10,182 bases of DNA from Paraglomus occultum (taxonomy: Eukaryota > Glomeromycota > Glomeromycetes > Paraglomerales > Paraglomeraceae). Position numbers and translations under genes: made by a program. A model generated the notes under the pieces. The model saw nothing but the letters and a program-made list of their open reading frames with translations. It made no database searches and was not told the DNA's origin. Positions 1-6,541 of the stretch are shown here, piece by piece (positions within the stretch are counted from its first letter, which is position 1; every line of letters begins with the position of its first letter). The stretch is taken from contig CAJVPJ010001379.1 in the NCBI GenBank assembly GCA_910592205.1, forward strand, positions 1 to 10,182. The letters run 5' to 3'.

Positions 1-648
1 TTTGTTAATAGAGAATATTCTATCCATTGTATATACGCATCATGTTTGGTAATTGTATTACTCCACGATTCCATAATGAATGAATCCAAAGACTTGTTGC
101 CGGTTGTCCAATCAGGAGGTGCTGCTGCTTTGCACTTATAACAGAATGCCTTGATCTTAGGTTCTAGTGGCTCTATACAAACCAGACATAATCCATGTCC
201 ATAATAATAATCTCCTTTTATTAGATAATACTTTTGTTTCCTTGTATTGTATGTAAATCCGATGGTAACCCAAACATAAAAGAGTTTATAAGCAACCATG
301 TAATAGTTATCGTCATTAAATTTGGTGAATCCAATAGCGATATTCAAGCCATGTGGAGTATCTTCTAAATTGATTAACGTCACTGTTATTGTACTTGTGT
401 GTTGGAAGTGAGTATATTCTAGCAAACTCACTCACAAGTGTGTATGTGCATTCTTCGCTACTTCCAAGTAATACTAGCGTTATCGCCGCATTATAACGAA
501 TAGCACAGTAAATGTTGTCAATTTGAGTAGGCTTTACGTTGGTGATTTCCTCGAAAGAAATCCATGCAAGTGTATATTCACGCACATGACTGGATTGAAC
601 CAAATCATCTATTGCTGGATTATTAACAGTTTCTAATGCCCACGACAT
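1..648 (-). CDS. Glomeromycotan kinase-like protein, 5' part (partial at left edge)
   Basis: Exon 1 is 648-432 (ATG at 648-646) and exon 2 runs from 364 (or 382, see intron) to base 1, giving about 193 visible residues; the gene continues off the window. Seen: a Cys4 ribbon, GLC(132)LVC(135) and FC(147)YKC(150), then DWTTGNKSLDSFI (157-169) and YIQWIEY (183-189). Known: in the expanded glomeromycotan kinase family a CxxC/CxxC ribbon, a W-T-S-G-N..ID-FI segment and a W-I-x-Y segment come just before the kinase N-lobe. A kinase domain beyond base 1 is therefore inferred; no glycine loop, VAxK or HRD motif lies in the window. Residues 1-125 are rich in predicted beta strand (ITLVLLGSS, NYYMVAYKLF) and unassigned. 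They distantly recall a kinase N-lobe, with Val where VAxK has its Lys, so a degenerate extra N-lobe is possible but unproven. A decayed copy of the ribbon lies just upstream. Confidence 0.72.
365..431 (-). other. Intron of the kinase-like gene (67 nt, or 49 nt alternative)
   Basis: Reading minus-strand, the donor region is a doubled GTGAGTGAGT. Only the second GTGAGT (starting at 431) leaves the phase that joins to the frame encoding TPHGLNIAIGF. Two acceptors keep that frame: TTTAG ending at 365 (67-nt intron) and AACAG ending at 383 (49-nt intron, adding six codons). A TACTCAC branch-like site sits before the nearer acceptor. Without splicing, the exon 1 frame stops at 316, although it reads plausibly as protein up to WLEYR. 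A real frameshift instead of an intron therefore cannot be fully excluded. Confidence 0.6.
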
Positions 649-774
649 AGTATCAGGTTGAATTTAAAGATTTCTTTTATCAAGTTGAAACAAATATTGT
701 TATTCAATACTTGTGTTACATCGCACATCCACATGTTTGTTTCAATTCGCTTCTTATTTACTGTACACACATTT

Positions 775-900
775 ATCTTGGGGTTTGTACACGCCAGACA
801 AAATCCATCTCCGTTCTTTTATCAGACAACACTCTCGCCATTTGTTGTGATATGTAAATCCAAACACCCGTGGTAAGAATATCTGGATGCTTATCACATA
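775..900 (-). pseudogene. Decayed duplicate of the zinc-ribbon segment of the kinase-like gene
   Basis: On the minus strand this stretch aligns base by base with part of exon 2 of the downstream gene (about 165-275). The shared words include GGATTTACATA, TCTGATAAAAG against TCTAATAAAAG, and TTTGTCTGGCGTGTA against TATGTCTGGTTTGTA. The peptide GFTYHNKWRECCLIK matches GFTYNTRKQKYYLIK. The frame then breaks by a small deletion and resumes as GDGFCLACTNPK, which matches GDYYYGHGLCLVCIEP. The second CxxC pair, the GN..ID..FI linker and any kinase domain are missing. It lies about 130 bp upstream of the ATG of its intact relative, on the same strand. I read it as a remnant of a tandem duplication; the similarity is seen, the history is inferred. 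A 72-codon plus-strand frame overlapping it looks spurious. Confidence 0.55.
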
Positions 901-1445
901 ACTAGTGGAAATACATAATGATATGTCAATAATTCTTTAAAATATTAAATAAACATGACGTATAAGTAAATAATTAAAAACTTCCTACTTGCTTTAATTC
1001 GTTCTGTTAAAGTAACGAAATTACAGAACTTATAAATCGCTATTTTCCATAACATAAACTGCTATTATAACCAAAAAAATTTTTTTTCAACCCCATTACT
1101 GTAAATTTTGTTATAACTCCAAAATTCGGCGTTCCTTGTGAAGGAGTGCATTCGGTTTGTAGTGCTTCGGTTTATCGAACAACATCACATTTCAATGTCT
1201 AGTAATATTAAAAGCTCTCTAATTCCGAGTATTACCGCTTTTTTAGTCTCACCCAATTGTCATGTTGAAAAGCCGGAATGCAGGAAGGCCCGATAAAATA
1301 ATTTTAATCAGATTTGTTCAGTAGTAAATTTGATTATACAAAGCTTTTCTAATGTGTATTTTTCCTAATCCTCAATCCATGAATTAATACTCTCGCAAAT
1401 TTTAAAAACCGGTGATACACGCCTGAATGAAATCTGCAAAACCTC

Positions 1446-1454
1446 TATAAATAG
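1446..1454 (+). promoter_or_regulatory. TATA-like box TATAAATAG
   Basis: TATAAATAG matches the eukaryotic TATA consensus. It lies about 440 bp before the MYND gene ATG, which would require a long leader, or it may belong to an LTR-type promoter in the surrounding stretch. Assignment to a transcript is uncertain. Confidence 0.3.
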
Positions 1455-1462
1455 AGATCGAT

Positions 1463-1544
1463 CCCAAAGATTTGCGTTTGGTTTCGTGTCCTTTATTAGG
1501 CGCAACTAAGGTGGACCTCTAACTGCTTCAAAGACTTGCGTTTG
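1463..1544. repeat. Pair of degenerate direct repeats, AAAGAYTTGCGTTTGG
   Basis: Two copies, at about 1465-1481 and 1529-1545, share AAAGA(T/C)TTGCGTTTGG with one mismatch, 64 bp apart. Similarity extends weakly on both sides: each is preceded by ACCTCTA (1441 and 1515) and followed by a CCTTTAT-type stretch (1490 and 1555). Unequal spacing of the flanks argues for an old, eroded local duplication. A match this long at this distance is unlikely by chance. Confidence 0.55.
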
Positions 1545-1891
1545 GCACACTCTACCTTTATTTATTTCTTTGAGTAGGAGCAGAACATCTGCATGCTCGT
1601 TATTTATTGACAAGAATACTAGACCAGACGTCTAACAATTGTGCAAATAAAGTTTGAGAAAATAAAATCGACCGTTAAATTACATAATCTTGCCGAGGGC
1701 ACAAAGACAGATGATATTACGTTGCTATGATTAATTATGTCTCGATTATACCCATATTTGACAAATAATGGTCAAAGCAATTGAGTAATAATGACTATAC
1801 ATACGTGATCACAAGTTCCATCGAATATTTATTTTTAAACCGGGCGTCTCCAAAAAGGTTGCATAATAGTCCCTTCCCACCGTCTCTTATT

Positions 1892-4033
1892 ATGCAAAAT
1901 CATTGTACTATCTGCAAATCGCCAACGACAAAAGTTTGTAGCCGTTGTCATAAAGTTTATTATTGTAATGCCCAACATCAAAAATTAGATTGGAAAAACC
2001 ACAAGGTTGATTGTAAACCCGGAACTGAAAGTAGTACAGTACATGAAGAAAATTTAGCAGACGACATTCCCTATGATTTACCTGGTTCTTTTACTTCAGA
2101 ACAACTTGTATACTTGTTCGAAAACTTGATGGCGAGCAATGTCGACACTGGGCGACACTATACGTCGTGTGCCTTAATATTCCCTGACTATGCGACGGAA
2201 TACAAATCTTACTATCCTGCTCATGCATCTGGTCATATGATCCTATCTAAAGCAACCAAGTTGGGAGAAAGATTAGCATTGCAGCAATGGATGACAACTA
2301 GTAATTCGTCATCATCACGGTTTGATCTCGCAAAACTGCACAAGCGCTGGGGACAAACCTCACCTGAATTATTCGAATTTTTGTCGTCCAAGCAGCTCGG
2401 ACTCGGTTCCATTTTTTATAAAAAACGTGCGGCAATCTATGGTGGCGTCAATAGTTTTGCAAATGAAGTCAAACCTGAGTTCGGCTTTGTCAAGGGAAGT
2501 ACCAATATTGCTGTCGGGTTTGTCGATCTAAGTTTTCTCTTTGGAGTTCATATCGAGAACGGAAGTGATGACTCTGATGACGACTCTGACGATGACTCTG
2601 ACGATGACTCTGACGATGACTTCGACGACGATGACTCTGATGATGACGGGATACATTCAATTACCAGACTTATAGGATTCGATGCGAGTGGATATGCGGT
2701 AGCAAAGACCAAAGTCATATTGGCCATGATGATGAACGACGTGCCCGCGCTCAACATTCTTCAAGTATGGTACTCATCGGTATGGACAACCGCGACGTTC
2801 GATTACTTCCAACAGGCAGTGAATAGTCTGGTTCAACAGCACCGCGATCTGACTGATTCGGCCGAAAAGATTTGCCTCCCTCATTCACAAGACGAAGTTA
2901 TTAAACATATTAAGTATTGGTCTACGGTTGGGAAAGGTGATCCGCGATTGACATTAGAGGCAGCTCATAAGAAATGGGTAGCACAGTGTCCACCAACTTC
3001 TCACTGTTATTATATAGTCGACAACCTATGTAAACCACGAGATCGAGTTGAATTTGCAAGGTATATTCTAACAGGTGAATTTCCTTTGCTTTCTCGATCC
3101 GACGGCAAAGCCACGTCAGCAAAGGGCAAGAGGAATAATAAATTCAAGAGAACCGACCACATGAGCAGATTTGGTTGCCAGAGCAGCGGTTTGCTAGGAA
3201 GTGTTGCGATGTTTGCCTGTCTGAATGGTTATGATCCACACGGCGCTTCCGAAGTCATGTTTAGTGGTATTCCCATGGAAAACATCCTAACAACGTATAA
3301 CAGTGAAACCACGTCATTGCTCGATGCAGTTTATGAATACTTGGAAGAAAAAATCAATAAAATAAAAGCATGGCTAAACGGTACTAACCGTCAAGACGAT
3401 CGCAGGAACGTCGCTGGCTCTTCTTCCACTTTGAGAATGGCCTCGAAAACGCGGCGTGCATCTTCTCGAGTTGTTCCAACCAAAAAGCGCGTTCTCAAAA
3501 TTTCTCTGTACAAGGCTGGATTGACAACTGCCGACTGCGTCTGGCTTTCACGTAATCGGTTCAAACCGTACACTGTTATATGGAGCAACATCTGCGACTA
3601 CTGCACCAAGAATGATTTTCATACAATAGCGCGATCGGTTTCTTCTCCTTGGACGACACACATTATGCACTCGATGAACTGGCCCAAACAGACTTTCGGG
3701 GCTATGATCGATGATATTCTGGATAATGAGATTAGAGCTCAATGTCTGGCAAAGGCGAAAATCATAATTCGCAGGATGGGATTAATGTTTGATGGCAGCG
3801 GGTATTTCGATTATCGGAATTTGAAGGAGAATCCAAACAACATTGGCGATTACTTCACGGCAGGAATGACATGTGACGATTGGCTGAGGTATTTCTTTGA
3901 GAATGTAGAGACTGGAAACATAGAATGTCATCGCAGGCCTTACATTGTTACTTCGAGGAGTGTCATGACTGTATACTTTGCGTGGAGTTACAACAAAAAG
4001 TATAAAACAGTATTTTGCGATAAGTTCAAATGA
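1892..4033 (+). CDS. MYND zinc-finger protein with Ser-Asp repeat, body unassigned
   Basis: This is a 713-residue intronless frame. It stays open back to 1781 but has no ATG there (the first codon is TTG), so I start at the first in-frame ATG, 1892, which has A at -3; the finger then begins at residue 5. Seen: a complete MYND finger, CTIC(5-8), CSRC(16-19), YC-x3-H (25-29), H-x3-C (37-41), with the family's Q-x3-W spacing. The MYND finger usually binds short proline-containing peptides in partner proteins. Residues 225-252 are an SDDD repeat. Two basic stretches (about 405-425 and 500-536, including TRRASSRVVPTKKRVLK) could be nuclear signals. Segments such as GFDASGYAVAKTKVILAMM and LQVWYSSVW look conserved in style, but I cannot name the domain. 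There is no SET motif, so a SMYD methyltransferase is unlikely. Function is unknown; nuclear location is inferred. Confidence 0.82.
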   Translation: MQNHCTICKSPTTKVCSRCHKVYYCNAQHQKLDWKNHKVDCKPGTESSTVHEENLADDIPYDLPGSFTSEQLVYLFENLMASNVDTGRHYTSCALIFPDYATEYKSYYPAHASGHMILSKATKLGERLALQQWMTTSNSSSSRFDLAKLHKRWGQTSPELFEFLSSKQLGLGSIFYKKRAAIYGGVNSFANEVKPEFGFVKGSTNIAVGFVDLSFLFGVHIENGSDDSDDDSDDDSDDDSDDDFDDDDSDDDGIHSITRLIGFDASGYAVAKTKVILAMMMNDVPALNILQVWYSSVWTTATFDYFQQAVNSLVQQHRDLTDSAEKICLPHSQDEVIKHIKYWSTVGKGDPRLTLEAAHKKWVAQCPPTSHCYYIVDNLCKPRDRVEFARYILTGEFPLLSRSDGKATSAKGKRNNKFKRTDHMSRFGCQSSGLLGSVAMFACLNGYDPHGASEVMFSGIPMENILTTYNSETTSLLDAVYEYLEEKINKIKAWLNGTNRQDDRRNVAGSSSTLRMASKTRRASSRVVPTKKRVLKISLYKAGLTTADCVWLSRNRFKPYTVIWSNICDYCTKNDFHTIARSVSSPWTTHIMHSMNWPKQTFGAMIDDILDNEIRAQCLAKAKIIIRRMGLMFDGSGYFDYRNLKENPNNIGDYFTAGMTCDDWLRYFFENVETGNIECHRRPYIVTSRSVMTVYFAWSYNKKYKTVFCDKFK
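2564..2647 (+). repeat. In-frame 12-bp minisatellite encoding (SDDD)n
   Basis: A GACTCTGACGAT-type unit is repeated about seven times with drift, encoding 28 residues of SDD/SDDD/FDDDD (residues 225-252 of the MYND protein). Mixed GAT/GAC use shows it is not freshly expanded throughout. The Ser-Asp-Asp pattern fits casein kinase 2 sites (S-x-x-D/E), which is family knowledge rather than evidence of modification here. The reverse strand reads as a Ser-rich frame but is only a mirror of this repeat. Confidence 0.85.
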
Positions 4034-4600
4034 ACTCTACACAGTATATGTTTTTACAGTATGTGTTAAATCAAGCTTTTGAAGTAAAGAAAAAAAACAC
4101 CACCATGATGAATCACTGTTATCGCGTTTGTATTATATTTTAGTATTAGTATCAACGTTATCGTTGTCATATGTTATGTCGAATATCAATAAAAAGTATA
4201 ACGCTTATTATTATTAATTTTAACCCAAGACATAAAAGGAATAATATACAAATGAGATAATTTAATGTTAAACAAAGGCATTAGTTTACTTTCCATAAAA
4301 GGAGTATGTTAAAGCGTGGGCAGAATGTTGACTTGATCGTTGCAATTACATTGGTCAAATTTGTATGCGTGCATTTCAGACGGTAAATTTAGGGGCACAC
4401 TCAGGGGAGGGTGGTTTCCTTAATACAGACCATGTAAAATAGTAAACGGGGAAGACTTGATTGTCGGTTGCACCAATGTGATATATCCTCTCACTCATTG
4501 ACCGTTTGGTAAATCCAACAACCAAATCTCGGTTCCTGCCTCTGAGACCCATATCTGCACGTCAATTCACAAAAACCCCACAATTTATCGTCACTTTATT
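4034..4600. other. Spacer: MYND gene 3' end and phosphatase gene promoter
   Basis: There is no gene here. The left part holds the poly(A) signal of the MYND gene. The right part presumably holds the promoter of the phosphoesterase gene and contains CCAAT-type pentamers on the minus strand (about 4350) and plus strand (about 4474). No TATA box is clear. A small imperfect inverted pair TTGAC/GTCAA (about 4328-4359) is likely chance. Confidence 0.6.
4188..4193 (+). terminator. Poly(A) signal AATAAA for the MYND gene
   Basis: AATAAA lies 155 bp after the TGA stop and is followed by an AT-rich stretch, a normal position for fungal cleavage and polyadenylation. Confidence 0.5.
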
Positions 4601-6257
4601 ATGGCGGAGGCGCCTCTAACCTTACCAGAGCCAGGCGAAATAATAGTTATCGACTGCAGGTCATCATCATCACCTTCTTCTTCTTCTTCATGGACTCAGC
4701 AAAAGCATTCATCTCAATCATCATCAACGTCTCATCCGATACCTTTGGCCAAGACGCTTAAATGCCTTCAATGGAATGTAGAACGTAACTATTGTCCCTC
4801 TTTAATTCTCTCGACGCTCAAAGAACTGGACCCAGACATAGCATTTATCCAGGAAATAGACATTGATTGCAAAAGATCGGGAAATCGAGATCATTTTACA
4901 GAGATTGCGGCAAACATGAAATGGAAAGGCGGTTTCGTGTGCGAGTTTATCGAGATCGAAAGCGAAAAGAGACACGACAGGGACCAAGGAGGCGGAGTAC
5001 ATGGAAATGCTATTTTCTCAAAGTATGATCTTGACTTTAGAGTCCTCGATCACAAGCATCAGCCTTTCGATTGGGATAAGGATGGTGACAAGTTAAACGA
5101 GCCCAGAAAGGGAAGGTAAATGGGAGGGGGGTGGGGATGGTGTGAAATGTGGATGAATGATTGGGAATTGAATTTACTCATGTGGGTTTTCTTTTTATTC
5201 ATAGGCGAGTTACCCTGGTTGCCGAAATCAAAACATCATTTGGTCCGCCGATACTATGTTATTGCGTGCATTTAGAAGTAAGATGACATTGCGCGCTCGT
5301 GCTTTCAAGATTTACTTTCAATTCACCAAGTCTTTTTAATAGGTGTTCTGCGGTCTTATAGGCCGAGTAAATCAATTTTCCGAGATTTTATCAGACTCGG
5401 TGATCCATGCTTCCACTCACCCATACCAATTAATCCTTGGTGATCTCAACACGAAATCACACTCAATAGCCAGATTATCGTCATTCAGTAGGGATAGGTA
5501 CTGTGTCCTGTCTCTTGGCATGAGCGAATCAGAGTGGTGGGATAAAAATCTACTTTCTTGGCACGCCTGTAGTGGTGATACCAACGTGTATCTGCAATAT
5601 GGTGGGATTTGGCCGGTAATTGCATTGATGAGATGGTGGGTAGGCAATAAGAAGAAGATTACTGATAATGATAATAGAAATATTGGGGCGGATGCTGTTG
5701 GCATGGACGTTGGCGTTACCGTTAATGTTGATGTTAATGCTGGTGTTGATGTTGGTGTCGGTGTTGGTGTTGATGTTGGTGTTGGTGTTGGTGTTGGTAA
5801 TTATAATGATAATAACAACAGAACAGCACTCTCAGGCTTTACTCCAAAAGTTCTTACCGATGCACGCAACCCTGGGTTCTACGACCCATGGCATCCGTCC
5901 TACGACGTAACAATGAAATATCCAAAACACTACGCTTTATATTCTGCTAAACTCGATTGGACACTCGTTCGTGGATTCGACGTAATCAATCGATGGAAAG
6001 GTAACGATGACTATTCCGCGTCCGATCACAAGTATTTGATGGTCGAAGTCGTGTTTGATGATTACAGCATCGCCAGCGATACAGAGGGCATGGCTTGGAC
6101 TGTGTGGCAGATGAGGAGAAAGGAATGGAAGAAAAGGCTTGAGAAAGACGTGGAGAGTAAGCGGGCGCGAGGTGGCAAGGGGAGAGTAGTGCAATGGATC
6201 GGTTTTGTTGTTGTGTTTGTTGCTATTGGCATAGGAGTTGCTAGAAAACGGTTATAA
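4601..6257 (+). CDS. Endonuclease/exonuclease/phosphatase (DNase I-like) family protein, C-terminal membrane anchor
   Basis: Three exons (4601-5115, 5205-5277, 5343-6257) give 500 residues; the start ATG has A at -3 and G at +4. All catalytic motifs of this Mg2+-dependent phosphoesterase fold are present: LQWNVE (N59), AFIQEID (E85), HGNAIFSKY (N136), CVHLE (H194), LILGDLNTKSH (D230, N232), KLDWTLV (D401) and SASDHKYLMVEV (D424, H425). The enzyme should hydrolyse a phosphodiester or phosphomonoester bond; the substrate is not readable, and DNA, RNA, inositol phosphate and sphingomyelin are all possible. Residues 20-45 are Ser-rich. Residues 315-348 are a Val-Gly repeat inserted in a loop between WPVIALMRWW and LSGFTPKVL. 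Residues 478-495 (IGFVVVFVAIGIGV in the core) form a hydrophobic helix followed by RKRL, with no N-terminal signal peptide, so a tail-anchored protein with a cytosolic catalytic domain is inferred. It is convergent with the receptor gene. Confidence 0.85.
5116..5204 (+). other. Intron 1 of the phosphoesterase gene (89 nt)
   Basis: Donor GTAAAT and a pyrimidine-rich acceptor TTCATAG. Splicing removes the TAA that would end the frame after KGR and joins it to RVTLVAEIKTSFG, the next conserved strand of the fold. Confidence 0.85.
5278..5342 (+). other. Intron 2 of the phosphoesterase gene (65 nt)
   Basis: Donor GTAAGA and acceptor TTTTTAATAG, phase 0. It joins CVHLE to VFCGLIGRVNQF. This makes the GTG at 5343 an internal valine codon, not a start. 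Confidence 0.85.
5697..5798 (+). repeat. In-frame GTTGGT/GTTGAT hexanucleotide repeat encoding Val-Gly/Val-Asp
   Basis: Alternating valine codons (nearly all GTT) with Gly, Asp or Asn codons give about 34 residues of VNVDV..GVGVGV pattern. The right end is almost pure GTTGGT, which points to recent slippage, while the left end is diverged. The repeat keeps the frame on both sides. It could vary in copy number between nuclei or isolates. Confidence 0.85.
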
Positions 6258-6357
6258 AGATCGTTTGTTTGAATTGACCGCATTCGTGGGTGGGCGTGAC
6301 GTTATCTTTAGTCATATGGACAATCTCTGGGACGAAATGGAAAAATCAGGATCGGCA

Positions 6358-6363
6358 AATAAA
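6358..6363 (+). terminator. Poly(A) signal AATAAA for the phosphoesterase gene
   Basis: AATAAA about 100 bp after the TAA stop at 6255-6257. Confidence 0.45.
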
Positions 6364-6491
6364 CTCAAGTTACGAGATGGACAGACAGGCAAATGAAAAG
6401 GGAAATGTGTACTCATTACACGCGTGCGAACATGCACTAATTATTGGTTGGAAACACACTTATTATCAAAATAAGCGTTATTGACTAGCAA

Positions 6492-6507
6492 TTTATTTTT
6501 ATTTATT
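6492..6507 (-). terminator. Two minus-strand AATAAA signals for the receptor gene
   Basis: TTTATT occurs at 6492-6497 and 6502-6507, that is AATAAA twice on the minus strand, 35-50 nt beyond the receptor stop codon. Confidence 0.5.
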
Positions 6508-6541
6508 TTTCTTTCCCCGTAGACTAATCTATATACAGTTT

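Larger units (their letters stand above)
1109..1637 (+). mobile_element. Possible solo LTR of a retrotransposon (weak)
   Basis: The stretch starts TGTTATAAC and ends GTCTAACA, so its ends form the 5-bp inverted pair TGTTA/TAACA typical of LTRs. It has a TATA-like box about two thirds along, and its roughly 530-bp length suits a Ty3-type LTR. Against it, the five flanking bases on each side (AATTT and ATTGT) do not form an exact target duplication, and no primer-binding site, polypurine tract or gag/pol relic is visible next to it. This is a hypothesis only. Confidence 0.2.
901..1891. other. AT-rich spacer between divergent genes
   Basis: No coding exon is convincing here. The stretch holds an A7T8 tract (1073-1087), a TATA-like box (1446-1454), a pair of degenerate direct repeats (1463-1480 and 1527-1544) and a possible solo LTR (about 1109-1637). 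It must also contain the promoter and 5' untranslated leader of the MYND gene. A five-codon upstream ATG frame (from 1790, stop TGA) lies in that presumed leader. The last 111 bases are in frame with the MYND gene but lack an ATG, so they are treated as leader. Confidence 0.6.
6258..6541. other. Shared 3' region of two convergent genes
   Basis: This stretch separates the stop codons of the phosphoesterase gene (plus) and the receptor gene (minus). It holds poly(A) signals for both. A 64-codon plus frame starting at 6290 inside it has no support. Confidence 0.6.

Noticed and set aside
658-876. 72-residue plus-strand frame as a small membrane protein
   Set aside because: Its right-hand half lies antisense to the decayed ribbon duplicate, which explains the sequence better; composition and context give no support.
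1781-1891. 37-residue N-terminal extension of the MYND protein
   Set aside because: It would begin at TTG, with no in-frame ATG and no splice acceptor needed; the first ATG at 1892 puts the finger at the normal N-terminal place.
2548-2757. Ser-Glu-rich minus-strand frame
   Set aside because: It is the mirror of the in-frame Ser-Asp repeat of the MYND gene.
5668-5910. Leucine/methionine-rich plus-strand frame resembling a membrane protein
   Set aside because: It is the shifted reading of the GTTGGT repeat in the phosphoesterase gene, whose own frame carries conserved motifs on both sides.
6290-6484. 64-codon plus-strand frame after the phosphoesterase gene
   Set aside because: It lies in the 3' region between convergent genes, spans the poly(A) signal and shows no motif.
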